Below, piece after piece: positions 21,901-33,597 of a DNA stretch of 64,000 nt (position 1 is the stretch's first letter; each line of letters starts with the position of its first letter). Source of the stretch: Amoebophrya sp. A120 (lineage: Eukaryota; Sar; Dinophyceae; Syndiniales; Amoebophryaceae); contig CAJINV010000005.1 in assembly GCA_905178155.1 (NCBI GenBank), positions 1,328,438 to 1,392,437 on the forward strand. Direction: 5' to 3'. The notes beneath the pieces were generated by a model. That model made no database searches, was not told the DNA's origin, and saw only the letters and a program-made list of their open reading frames with translations. The translations under genes were made by a program, and so were the position numbers.

Positions 21901-24900
21901 GTCGGCTGGTAACGCGGATTTTCCCATCAGGGACTTTTTCAGCTTCCCGGTAGTGGAGACTAGTTGATCAGAAGTGTCGTCGATCGGATTCCCGTCCGGG
22001 CCCCAGAAACTTTCGTCGAGTTTCCCGATGATAAACGACCACGCTTCCATCAACTTCGGGTCGGAAAAGTATTGTTTCAACCTCGCGTTTTCCAGATCCT
22101 GCAAATATCCGAAGTCCGTTGCCAGTTCGGACGCCGCCTGAATCTCGATGTCCGTTCGGTTTGCCAAATCGTAAAGAACGGAAAGAAATCTTTCCACCAC
22201 TTCCTTCTTCTCCGGCTGCTCCTGGGTGTTCATGGACTTGTGAATTTCCTCCCCCTGTCTCGGGTCCTGGGTCAGGAAGAAGGACTGCTTTTCGAACAGA
22301 AAAGCGGACGCTTCTAAGTCCCTAGCGGCCGTGTGGATGTAGTTCTCTTCTGGCACCGCTGCTGATTGTCCTCCCTGCTCTCCACCACTTTCATTATTCG
22401 CCGCCGGCCCTGCGGCGCCGGAGAGTTGCAAAGTAGCGGCCCTGGTGACGCCGACCTCGGCTTTTTTCAAGGCGTCCGTTTTCTGTTTCTGCGCCTCGTC
22501 GTACAGGTTCCTCTGCCGCAACTGCCGCACTTCCGGGAGCCAGCACTGCTGTCTTTCTAACTCCGCTCTTCGCAGCTCCACGCCGTCGGGTAAGTCCCCG
22601 CGAATGGATCGCCCGTACGCCTGCTCCACGACTTTGGCGAAGTCCTTGAAGAAAGGAAACTGCAGAAGGCCCTCCCACGGTGTTGTGGGCGCGGTGGCGG
22701 GGTCCGGGAAAGAGGCCAAGTCGGCAAGTTTCGTCCGCGACGCTGCTTGCTCCGCTGTGCTGGGTGGGGTTTGCGCCGGGGGACGGGAAGCGAAATCTGT
22801 GGTGAACAAGTTTTGCTGGTTTGAAAATAGTACTGTCGAAACAACGACAAGAAACTTTGAGGCCAAGAACAGGATCCTCGTGCAAAATAAAGCATTGACG
22901 TCTACACTTACATCATGTTGAATGCAAAGAAATAGAAACGGCGCGGAAGCTGCAGATGCAGTCGCAAAATTTCATCAGTACTGACAGGCCCCGATTTCTT
23001 GGTCGGGTCCGCCCATTCCACGTTCATCACATCGTGCTCCAGCACCGCCAGACAGGTCGCCCGGAAGTTTACGTCCCTTACCTCGTCCTTGTGGATGACC
23101 GACTTCTGGTGCAGAAATGACGTTTCTACCTCCCCCTTCTCCATGTTCATCACACACACCTCGCCACTATGCGCGTCCACCGAAAACCCCAAATTGTTGC
23201 CGTACTTCCGCTATGAACTGCAAAAGTATCGCACAACTCGTAGAAATGCATTACAAATTTTCTGCACTATCCGCAGATGGGTCATCCTGTGGGATGAGCA
23301 ATTCCTTCTGCGGAGGAGTGAAGGCGCCCGAATCATGGAGGGGGTGGGATGAGCAATTCCTTCTGCGGAGGAGTGAAGGCGCCCGAATCATGGAGCACCA
23401 ACCCCTCTCCTGCCAGAAGAAAGCAGAAGGGTCTCTGTCCGTTTATAGGCACGAGACCGCATGAATCATCCGCAGACCAGTGCAAAACGATACATCCCCC
23501 GAGGGGGTGAACCAGGGTGGGAGGGACGGCAAAACTAACAACAGACCCGAGGGCCATCTTCACACACATACAACTTTCTCAGGTTCTGGCTACCGCACAA
23601 CATGCTAGGGCGGGGCCGATACATAAAATACCGCCCGCCCAGCCTCAGCCTTGGCTCACAGGCTCGCAAGACTGCTGCTGCCCGGGCATACATTTATTCG
23701 TCAGCATGAGAAATAAAATTTGTCATGCTGATCTGCCTCAAGAAAAAGATTTGTCATGCATGATTGCAATACGAGTACGATACTTTTGCACAGGATATCC
23801 GCCACTTCACGCCCGCGGAGTGGTTCACGACTTCTCGCGTTTTGTCGCTCTGCATCATCTATCAAATGCAAAAGTGTCTGGGTCTGGAAGAATGCAACTT
23901 GTAATGCGTATTTCAGAACACAGCAAAGTCTCTCATGCATACGTAGCAAAAGCTCCCCACTTTCTGTTAGCAAAGTAGGGGACTTGTCATGCGGGTTCGG
24001 CATTGCGGAAGCTTCTCGAAACCTGTGACGCTAGAGCTTCCATGCCAGACCTTCTGTGTCATACAAAAACAGCATGACTCTTCCAGACCCAGACATTTTT
24101 ACATTTGATATCATCGCAATGTTCGCGGGCGCCATCATCGCCTGTGGATTGTGGGCCCCCGCTGCGACCATTGCGGGCGAGGCAGCCGCGGAGGAGGAAC
24201 TCGTAGCAGGAGCTGCTGCAGCCCCTGTGGAGGTCGTCCCGGTGACAGAATTTGTCAAATGTTCGAAGTGCAATTGCTGTTCGGTTTGCTGATGCGCTAG
24301 TCTATCGTTGTTCTGAATCGGAATCACCCTTGCCGGGTCCCCCTGGTCGAGGTGCGGTTCCCACCACTTGATTTCGGTATCCGTCATAGAAACGAGGTAG
24401 CCGGATTCAAAGTCAAAATAAAAGTTCTTCAAGCGGTGGCACTCCGGGCTGTAAGTTAAGCGGATCAATAACGGGTAGCCCCGCGCTGGATTGTCCTCGA
24501 CCAGCAAAATCGCGCCGTCGGACCCGGCAGACGCGATTATTGCCTCGGGGAGGTTCAGCGGCTGTCGCAGGTGGTGCTCCACTTCGGGGAGGTAGTGCTC
24601 GTATTTGGAGTCCGCAACTTTCTCGGTGATCTCGGACATCAGAGCGCGCTTTTGGATCGCGTAGTCGTAATACCTGGTTTATTTTTGACAGTGCGTTGCA
24701 ATACGACAAGCCAGGAAGCAACAAACAGAATTTTTTTTGTAAGTACTAAAATCAATACATGTTCCTGTACTCTGACTTGGGTAAAATCAGTACTTACCTG
24801 TAATGCCCGATGTTATCGTGCATTTTCGGAATATACACCAGATGCGTCACCGCTCTTCCGGTGTCGTGCGTGTTCCGTAACCTGGGGCAGATTGGCTGGA

Positions 24901-27900
24901 AGGATTTGTTATCGACGATAATGATTTTCCCGCGATCACTTCCGAGTATGAGCCTTGCGTGCGCCCCGTCAAAGCAGGCGGCCTGGATGGTTTCCATCCC
25001 CTTATTGTCTTTTCTCAACTCCTGGTTATCCTCCAAAACATGCTCGTTGGTTTCCTCTTTGTCGAGTTCATAGCTCTGCTGCAACTGTTCTAACTTTGCC
25101 GCGACCGATTTCGGGTTCTTCTTCTTGTCAGTTCCGTTATTATTTCCTGATGGGAAGAAGCTACCGGAGTGGGTTTTCGACATTTTAGAACTGTTGAATT
25201 CCTCCGACTGCTCATGCCCAGGGGCGAACAAGTCGTCAAATGCGGAGAGGGACTGGTTATGCGGATCCTTGTTCGTACTTGCGGTCGAACTAGGGCCGGC
25301 GCCGCCGAAGAAGGATCCGGCGGACGTTTGGTGCATTTTGTTTTTCGTACCGTCGAACAAACTAGAAGTTGAGGACTTTTTGGGTTTTTTGTCAAACCCA
25401 ATTCCGTACTTCTTCTCTAACGCCAGCTTCTGCAGTTCCTTCTTGCGGTGAACGCGCTTTTCCTTGATTTTCCCCGTGAAAGCCCTCTCCACTGACGTTT
25501 GCAGCCGACTGTCTGCTTCCCGACTATCGGTCCGCTGGGACCGCGAGTCTTCTTCTTCAAGGGAGAGACCCATTTTGCCGAGCTGTGAGTTGTTTGGTCG
25601 GGTAGAAGGCTAGAAGAGTGGGGGAGAACGTGAAATAGCAATCTCGACATAATTTCGGTGCTTGACTAAAGTCGCGGCGTCATCCATTTTTGCTTTTCAC
25701 CTAACGCAAACCATAACCATCAACCTCATATCACTAATTCGAAACTTACATCACCTCTGCCAAAAATACCGTCGACGCCTGACTCTTCATTTGGTTCGCG
25801 ACGGACTGCGAACTGTGGCTCGCCGTGGCCGGAATCCCTTGAATGGACTCCAACGTGATTTCGCCCTGGTCCCGGTCCTTTTCCGGGACATTCTCCTCCG
25901 CGTTTTGAAAAATCGTCGCCGCGGACACGCACTCGAGCTGCGCGCCGGTCTCGCAATGGAAGGAATATACAAATTGCTCTGTCACGATCACCAAGCTGTG
26001 GTTCAAATAGCAGAAATCGGCGAAAATCACTTGGGGGATATTCCCCGCCTGCTCCGGCTGCCCGATTTTTTTCATCTTCAGCAACCTCTCACCGCCAATG
26101 ACGAAGTCCGCGGTCTCCTGTTCCTTGATGATGTCCGCAACCGTTTCCCTCACGTTCCGACCCTGGTGCCCGAGTTTGTAATACCCGTCTTCTAGCCGGT
26201 AGACCATGGCGATGTTCCCCGCGATGGTTTCGTTCTGGATTAACTGGAAGCACTGGAAGTTGTTCTTCAGATCCCAAAGCCGGATGTACCCGACGTCGTC
26301 ACACGTAATCGCCATGGAACTGCCCATGAACGCGCAGCACGTTAAGCCGGAAATGTGGCCGCGGAGCACGCCGGCGCGCTTGATGCTGGAGGCAGAGCTA
26401 CCGTCGCCGAGGTTGCCGAGGTGGTACAGACTGGCCTCCGGGCCGAAGCCGACGGTGAGGAGGAGGTCCTGGGGTGGTCGTGTTCTCAGAAACTATTTAG
26501 ATGAAGTACGAACTTGCATTTATCCAAGAGAGTCAGATGCAAATCCAAACTGAAACCACATGTGTTGTAATATCATCGCGCAATTCTTACATTTACAACT
26601 TGAAAAAAGTGCTATTATACCATCACAGGATTGAACGCCATCCCCCTCAAGCCGCAGCCGGTCGAGATTCTCTTCAATTGCGCGCCGACCGTTCTGTCCC
26701 ACAGGAGGACATTTGAATCGTAACTCGCCGACGCCATGTAAGCGTCGGGAATCTGGATCACCTGCACCACCTGGTCCATGTGCCCCCGCAAAACCGCACT
26801 GGGCGCGACCAGTTTGATGGACGGATCCCTCGTCGCCCCCGTGGGGACGAGGTTGAAGCTCATCGGGTTGCCGTAGGTTAATCTTAACTTTTCCCGGCTG
26901 TACATCCCCATATTGAAGTCGTCGAACGCACCCACCCACTCGCCAAGCCCCCCGTCGATGAACCACAGCCCGGTGAACGCGATCGCCACTGGGTAGGCTG
27001 CTTGCAATCTCAACCCCCCGTCACCGGATCCCGCGGACCAGAAGCAGAGGTGCCGGGAGGAGAAAATAACCCCGATGACGTCGTTCTTGTCGTCCACCGC
27101 TATGGACACCGGAAACGCGCCTTTTGGGGGCTGAATCACCTGCTTTGGCGGCACCATGATGCGCTCGTTTTTCAGTTTCGATCCCTTCTGCACGTCCAGT
27201 GCAGTTGGCGGCGTGCACATGTTCTGGATGTAATCTGGCAGCGAGACGTCGGACCTGCGGATCAAGCTCCCGCCCGACATGTTGTAGGGGAAGAACGGGA
27301 GGTCGCCACAGTAGATCGGCGGTCCGACATTACTCGTGTAGGCATCGTACACTTTCACGCCGGGGTATTCGCGGTCCGCGGAGAGCAACAGGCCCCAACG
27401 GTGCCAGGCTTCGAGGCAGCAAATGCCACCCTTGTGCGTGGAGTAATCCGCGATCTTGCCGACGGAAAAACGGGGGGCCTCGCGTCTGGGTGGTGTTTTT
27501 TCGTTAAATAATTTGTCTCTCCATCCTTAGCCTAACCTACCTCCACCCGATGCGTCAGCAGTAACCGTGCCCCACATAGGCACAGCCGGACCCCGGGGGC
27601 GCCACTTGGAGGCCGCACCAGTACACCCCTGTTTTGTCCGCAGGTGGCACCATTGGGGGTGCCAAATAGCATCCTTCAACTACACAGCATTACTACGTGT
27701 GCATCCATCCTGCATGACAGAATGCTGCCATCTTCAGACCTAGAATCCCGAACAACAGGCATCAGCACGGCACTACATTTTTGCATCCACGCATGTCATC
27801 GTGCAGAAATGGCAACGTGGTTAACAAGTCGCACGCGTCAACCTAGGGCGGGAGGGCGGGAAAAGAAAAAGTTAGAAGAGCAGCACCATCAGGAGCTTAA

Positions 27901-28880
27901 GGGTCTTCGTCACTCCTGGCCCAGTGTGCAACAACAATTTCATCTACAGCAAGGACACACATGCAGCATCGACATCGGCAGCCATCGGGTGCCATATGAT
28001 TACGAGCGAATTACTTATCATCACATTCTGTGCTGTGTGAAAAGTGGAAAGTCATCGTACAAGTGCGTGAGGTCGTACTTCGACTTCTCACTCTGCTATA
28101 TTGTCGGCACATTTTTGATGAGTGGGTGTGGTTCTGAATCCGAATCCGAATCCTAATCCTATTCCATTCACGCATCGCATGACAAACAAAAAGCGAAGCA
28201 ACAAAATCCTATAAAATACTGTCCTCCGTTGTTTCCGGCAGCTCCCTCCTGTTTGTCTCCGTTATCATCTTGTTTTTTCTGCGTTCGGATCTTCTGGCGT
28301 ATGAAGTGGTCCGTTACCAGAGACCAGGGCAGCTCCCCGAAGTCCTTTACCTGCTCCGCGTGCTGCGTCGCTACTTCCTGGAAGAGCACGCACAAACTCT
28401 CGACGTAAGACTTTTCCTCCCCCTTCTTCACGTCCGAATGCTGCCTCGCAAACTGCCACACGAGCTCGACAAAGGCGAGTAAGTCGATGCACTCGGGCCG
28501 AGCGCGATTGGCTAGCAACGGTTCGATATCAAATGTAAAAATGTCTGGGTCTGGAAGAATGCAAGTTTGTCATGCTTCTCTGGCATGACTCTTAAATCTG
28601 TCATGCACATTACCAAAGAGCCCCACTTTTCTGTCATGCAGAAACGTAGTTTGTCATGCAGAATAGGCAACACCTAGAAGCTCAGAAACCTGTCATGCTG
28701 AGCCAGCAATTGTGGCCTCCTCATGATACGCCACACAGCATCACAAGTTTCCAGACCCAGACATTTTTACATTTGATATTCGATTCTCTTCACCAAGGAT
28801 GCGTCCAGGAAGGACAGCGTGTCACTGGTCTGATACACGCGGTACAGATCACGCTTCTTACTGCCACCGGCTCCCGACAT
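18978..28880 (-). CDS. Giant WD40-repeat protein, about 2,230 aa
   Basis: One gene of about twelve exons from ATG 28880 (MSGAGGSKK) to TAG 18980-18978. Introners removed: A7, A6, B4, A5, D4 and B3. GT-AG introns: 27486-28219, 26469-26626, 25583-25754, 24674-24797, about 22833-22939 and 20210-20405. Most junctions were checked in frame. An N-terminal helical, degenerate EF-hand-like segment (residues 1-130) precedes WD40 repeats such as VLRGHMDQVVQ...SASYDSNVLLWD and VLRGHISGLTC...DDVGYIRLWD. A further repeat (WKAHDSGKISS...GDVKIWPLD) lies near residue 1700. The last 480 residues are basic and helical. This layout resembles WDR49/CFAP337-type axonemal proteins, but the assignment is tentative. 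Long WD40 proteins usually scaffold complexes. Confidence 0.8.
18985..19145. mobile_element. Introner B3 (family B) at the stop codon
   Basis: TATCCTGTGCAAAAGTATCG against CGATACTTTCGCAATTCATA, duplication ACATC on both sides. Its excision would complete ATG-TAG; unspliced, the frame ends one codon later at TGA. Confidence 0.88.
19211..19429. mobile_element. Introner D4 (family D)
   Basis: TATAACAGTGCACAACTCCC against GGGAGTTGTGCACTGTCATA, duplication GCGAC on both sides. Excision joins YPRRS to PEEEQ in frame. Confidence 0.93.
20987..21251. mobile_element. Introner A5 (family A)
   Basis: Near-perfect family A TIRs, flanks CGATC and CGTTC. Excision joins DELNG to VDHKF in frame. Confidence 0.93.
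23212..23797. mobile_element. Introner B4 (family B, 586 bp, composite)
   Basis: Family B ends TATGAACTGCAAAAGTATCG and CGATACTTTTGC-type right end with GGATA; TCCGC on both sides. The interior is more than twice the usual length and includes a 50-bp unit repeated at about 23291-23340 and 23346-23395. Excision joins GVKWR to KYGNN in frame. Confidence 0.88.
23291..23395. repeat. 50-bp tandem duplication inside introner B4
   Basis: Two identical copies starting GGGATGAGCAATTCC and ending CATGGAG, 55 bp apart. Confidence 0.85.
23860..24110. mobile_element. Introner A6 (family A)
   Basis: TATCAAATGCAAAAGTGTCT against AGACATTTTTACATTTGATA, duplication TCATC on both sides. Separated from B4 by a 62-bp exon coding for about 20 residues. 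Excision joins ANIAM to MQSDK in frame. Confidence 0.94.
27486..28219 (-). other. Long GT-AG intron in WD40 gene
   Basis: Minus-strand donor CA/GTATTT and acceptor CACCCAG; joins NNGGQ to REAPR in frame. The 734-bp intron holds scattered GCATGACA motifs but no clear TIR pair. Confidence 0.65.
28527..28778. mobile_element. Introner A7 (family A)
   Basis: Family A TIRs with TTCGA duplicated exactly. Excision joins VKRIE to PLLAN in frame. Confidence 0.95.
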
Positions 28881-29337
28881 GATGCTGGTGTGGTCGTTCT
28901 TGCTACGGAGGTCGTTCGGGAGTGTTATGATCCACGCGGCAAGAGTTCTACATTTTCACGCAGTGGTCGTACTTCTTGTCGGGGCTGACCTCCTTCTTCC
29001 TAAAGAGGTCGGCTTCACTAGATTTTTTGGGTCAATCTACTTGCGATGAAATCGTCGAGAAGCACGAGCAGGAGCACGATCGAGACGGACAATACTACAT
29101 CCGAAAGTGCGACAATATTGAAAAAATCAAGTCCGCTCGTCGTTCTCCTGCACACTCACGAACTCAGGCACTCGTCGTACGCTCTCGATTCGACGCGAAA
29201 AAACGCTGTCGTGAATGCAAGATCGAGAGGCCCGGGAATAATAATTACATCCCAGTAGTACGCTACACGACGATATCACGACGCGCCTTAAGCGAAGACG
29301 ACAAGAATGACCGCTGACGATCGACCCCTGACCTGGA
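28881..29337. other. Intergenic, upstream of WD40 gene
   Basis: No gene seen between the WD40 start codon and the large GC-rich element. Ordinary base composition. Confidence 0.4.
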
Positions 29338-29879
29338 CGACATTACAAGGGAAAGCGGCTAATTGGCGGGCGATTCGAACTTTTCCAAAACTTTTCATTT
29401 GACTTTTCAGGATTTCAGGGTATTGAAAACGATTTGATAAAGCGAGTCAGAACGAAAAAACGCAGTGAAGATACTCCAAGCGACAGAACAGGGGCGCCTG
29501 CGAGGTCTTGGGCGCCGACGCCTCCTCTTGTCCCGCGGGTGATCGGCGAAGCCCGAGCGACCGCCTTTCCACCCGCCGAAGCGTGCGCGCGCGCCGGGTA
29601 CCCGCCGACCGCACGCAGCCAACGGCTGCCGGCGCGGGCGCCCTAAAGAAAAAGGCCATGACCGCCCATCGCACCCACCCGCCCCCCAGGCCCGGAAGGC
29701 CTACCCGGGAACTGACTAGGAGGAGGGCTACCGACACAGGGAAGGGGGCCGGTCCGCCAGACCCTAAACCCGACGCAACCGGGCACCCGGCAACGCGCGC
29801 CCTCGCCAAAAAACGCGCGCGCCCAAGCCTCACAAACACCCGGAATCGCGGCGCCAGCCCGCGCCTCCTGCCGCCGGCG

Positions 29880-30700
29880 GGCCGCCACCGCGAAACGGCC
29901 CGACCCTGGCAGCTTTCTGAATGCAAAGCAACCACCGGCCAAAAGCTGCCGGCGGTGTGTGCTGCTGTTTCGCGCTCTTCCACATGAAGAAGATCAAAGC
30001 GCGCCAGCCTGTTGGGCTTTGTTTGACTTCAACGAACCGCCGGCGCCGGGCTCTATCGGTCGCCGACTGATAATACTAACGACGCAGGGGGGCCGACAAA
30101 GAAAAGGGGCACCCCCCTGAGGCGCCGGCCGCGTGGGGTTCTGGCGATTTGGGGCGCGCAAAAGAGCGCCCCAAAAAACTCGCGGCAAATCAGAAAAGCG
30201 AAGCCGCACGACAGGGCCGGGCGGGGCTTCGTTGGTTCGGAGCATTTGGCCGGCCGCGAAAGCGGCCCCCACCTTTTCGCCGGTTTCTATGCGGCGGAAG
30301 CTTTGCAAAGGGTGCCGGCGCGCAAAGAAAAAACACAGAAAAGCAAAAGCGCGCCAAGCGCGCGAGGCCAATCCCCATGCCATGGGCCCGGTTTGCCTTC
30401 GGTTTTAGGGCGCTCCACCGCGGCGCCCGGATCGGCCCCATGCCGCCGGGGCTGGCTTTCGGGCAGGGGTTCTGAAAATTTGGCAAAGAACTGCCATGCT
30501 CTCCAAAAGACGGCCAAGCCACGCGGCATGGCCATACCAAAAGCGGCACGGTGGGCCCAGAAAAAGCACGCAGTGGCTGGCCAGGGCAACGGTCGGCGGG
30601 CAAGGCAGCCAGCGGCACCGACCTCACCACCTCCGCCACGGAGGCTATATTTGGCACGCTGGGCACACGCAGCAGCGGCTTACCGTCCGGCAGCCCCACA
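29880..30700 (+). repeat. Left arm of large diverged inverted repeat
   Basis: Matches 32520-33275 in reverse orientation with many substitutions and indels. An exact landmark is the 18-mer starting GCGCCCCAAAAAACTCGC at 30166-30183, mirrored at 32990-33007. The symmetry centre is near 31586. Confidence 0.7.
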
Positions 30701-30853
30701 CGTAGCAAGCAAACAGGCCCCGAGGGTAAGTAAGCCCCCACGACGTCCCCTCCCCTACGTCGCACGCAGGGGCGCAGTTCCGCCCGTGCACCAACCACAT
30801 CGCCCGGCGCCCCAATATGGCTCGCCCCGCCCGAAACGGTGTCGAGCGTGCCA

Positions 30854-30875
30854 TGCGGTCCGACGTCGGACCGCA
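30854..30875. repeat. 22-bp palindrome, copy 1
   Basis: Perfect palindrome centred on GACGTC with flanks GGTCC/GGACC. It shares its core with the longer palindrome at 33562-33597. Confidence 0.85.
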
Positions 30876-31807
30876 CGGTATGCTTGTCGGAAAAGCGAAA
30901 CAGCAAAGGCACAGGCCCCGGCTGACCAGATAGAGACGAAGCAGATCGCCCAATCCCGGCCGACAGGGTGGGGCGCAGGGCGAGCGAAGGGCGAGACGAA
31001 CGATGGGTGGCAATCGGGCCGCCGGCACGTAGAAAGTAGACCCGCGGCGGCGCCGCCCGGTATTCCAGGCGGGCGCGCAGGCAGGCCGGCGGGGCCCAAC
31101 ATGCAGGCGCCCCCCCCACTCAGAGGGTGGGAGGCCCCCAGGCAGGCCGGCTCCGGCCGGCGGGCGCCTGGCGGATGCGGCGGAATCGCTTCGGCACCCC
31201 AAAAGCCCGCCTCCCCCGCCCGGGCCCGGCGGTGCACAGGCGCCACGCCCGCGCGGCTGTTGCCTGCCGGCACACTGTGGCCGGCCCCGGTCTAGGTCGG
31301 TCGCGGGCGGGGGGGCGAAGGACTGGCGCGGCCGGGCCGGGTGTTCCTTCCGTCTATGGGTTTGGGCAAACCACCGCCAACTCCAGCGGCGCCCGGGCCC
31401 CCAAGAGCCCGCCGCCGCAAGTGTGGAGTACGCGGAGCGCATGCCCCGCACGCGCCCCGAACGGCGCAACGCGCCAAGTTCAGGGGGTCGGTAGCAACCG
31501 CCGAAGCCCGGGCGCCCTCTCTTGGTTCGCAGCAAGCGAGCGACACGCGCACCGGCGCCCCCGGGGCGTGAATCCGCTGCCCGGTGGCGCATGCGACAAC
31601 ATAGCGCCGGCCGCCCGCCGGGGCGGAGCCGGCCGCTTGCCTGGCTACGTGCGCAATAACCGCAGGCGTGCCTGCCGGGAGGCTGTGCCTCTTTTCGGGC
31701 GCAAGGCAGCCGCCCGAGGGCGGCCCGGCTGGCGGGCAGGAACAAAGGGCAGGCGCCGGGCGGCGAAACTTTTCCGACCCTCTACCGAAAACTCTGCCGG
31801 AAACTTT

Positions 31808-32023
31808 GCCGAGAACTTGCCGAAAACTTTCCCCCGGACTTTCCCGAAAAGTCGGCGAAAACCTTCCGCGAAACCTTCCCCAAAAATTCTCCCGTTTAAA
31901 AGTCGACCAAAAGTTACAGACCGGGAGTTGAAAAGTCAACCAAAAGTTTTCGGGTCCGAAAATGATCCCGAAGCGGGAAAGTTTCGGGAAAGTTCGGGGG
32001 AAAGTTTTCGGCAAGTTCTCGGC
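31808..32023. repeat. Inner inverted repeat, 39-bp arms
   Basis: Arms at 31808-31846 and 31985-32023 are complementary with one mismatch and are built from repeats of the type CCGAAAACTTTC. The 138-bp loop contains further direct copies of CAACCAAAAGT-like units. Confidence 0.85.
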
Positions 32024-32519
32024 AGATTTTCGGCACTCAGACAGAAGATTTCGCCGCCCCCTCAAAAGCCGAAAAGCCTGAAGGCGTGGCTGCGCATCCG
32101 CCAGGCTTGCGCAGAATCCTGCTGCCCCCCCCCTTTTTTACATGGCTGAGGCGGTCTCCCCGAAAATGGGGACAGAGCCTCCTGGGCGAACTTATTGCGC
32201 GCGCCGGCGCAGCAAGATGTGAGGGGCGCCCCGCGCGTGCCCCTGCTGCGCCGGCGCCCTTTCTACTCGCGAAAAGCCGGCCGCGCAAGGTAGGCCGCCG
32301 CGACCTAGGCGGAGCACTCTGGAGCGGCGGCATGGTCTCGGCGCTTTGTATGTAAGTGCGGGGGGACGGCGAATATGAAAGAGAAAGGGGCAGGCCGGGC
32401 GGCCTCTAGCTAGCGCCAAAAGAAAGGCGCCACGCCAAAACGTGAGGCGCGGGCAGCTCCAGCGAAGCGCGCCACGCCATGCGGCCCGCAGGAACATGCG
32501 AGGCCGGGCCGCGCGGCGT

Positions 32520-33275
32520 GCTGCGCCCCTACTTCAATGCGCCAAACATAGCCGCCGGGGCGGAGATAATGAGGCCGGCGCCGCTTCTTTGCCCGCCGAC
32601 CTCTGCCCGCGCCACGTTTTTGCTTTTTCTGGGCCCGCCGTGCCGGGGCGGGTAAGGTTATGCCGCACGGTATGGCGGCCGGTTGGGGAAAATGGCAGGC
32701 GTTGGGCAACTTGCCAAAACGCCTTCCCGAAAGCCAACCCCGACGCTATCGGGCCGACCCGGGCACCGCGGGGGGCGCCCAAAAACCGAAGGAAAAGCGG
32801 GCCCATAGGATGCGGGCGGGCTTCGCGCGCTTGGCGCGTTTCTTCTTTTTTGCGTTGTGTGTTATTTTTCGCGCCCGCGCCTTTTGCAAAGCTAGCGCCC
32901 CCCGCTGAGAACCCGGCACAAGGGCGGCCGCTTTCGATTCGCGCCCGGTTTCGCGGCCCTGCCCTACGGCTTCGCTGTTCTGGCTTCGGGCGAGTTTTTT
33001 GGGGCGCCCTTTTGGGCACCCCAAGTCGCGCGCCAGAATCCCACGCGGCCGACGCCTGAGAAGGGTGCCACGTTTGCCGGCCCCCCTACGTCATTTTTTC
33101 AGTCTTTCTACCGGCGGCCGACTGAGCCCGCCGGCGACTGCATTCATTGAAGACAAAAGCAAACAGGCGGGCGCGCTTGGGTTTTTTTCATCTTCAACAT
33201 GCGAAAAAACGCGAGCCAACGCCCCAAGCCCCCGGCCGTTTTTGGCGGTTCTTGTCAGGAAAGCTGCAGAGATAG
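32520..33275 (-). repeat. Right arm of large diverged inverted repeat
   Basis: Reverse-oriented counterpart of 29880-30700. Both arms contain the same order of landmarks, including a run ending GCGGCC beside CCAGAA and a CGGCCCCCCT-type segment. Confidence 0.7.
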
Positions 33276-33561
33276 AGCCGGCCCACGGGGTCGCTACAGT
33301 ACATCTTACAAGAGAAGGCAAACCACCCAGGCACACAGGCTCGTGCTGGAGAGCAACATACCACCCAGAGGGGCCACGGGGCCCCCGCCCGCCGGCTCGC
33401 TTGTGGGGCGGGCCACCCGGGGGAGTTGCGTTATCCATTTCCTGAACCAAAGAACACCCCACCGGGGAAGCCCACCCAACCGGCAGAGGTCGGCCACACA
33501 TCGCGACGCCCGCCGCACGCACGGACGGCCTGGCGCGAGAGGTCGGCCCACCATCGCGCGC

Positions 33562-33597
33562 CATACCATGCGGTCCGACGTCGGACCGCATGGTATG
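33562..33597. repeat. 36-bp perfect palindrome
   Basis: Perfect dyad with no loop, centred on GACGTC, left half starting CATACCATGCGGTCC. A 22-bp version with a broken outer part occurs at 30854-30875. Such a dyad could be a protein-binding or cleavage site, or an insertion hot spot; nothing in the sequence decides. Confidence 0.9.

Noticed and set aside
30190-31745. Long frames of 300-366 codons on both strands in the GC-rich element
   Set aside because: They overlap in all phases and on both strands, have Arg/Pro/Gly-dominated composition and carry no motif; they follow from the scarcity of stop codons in GC-rich DNA.
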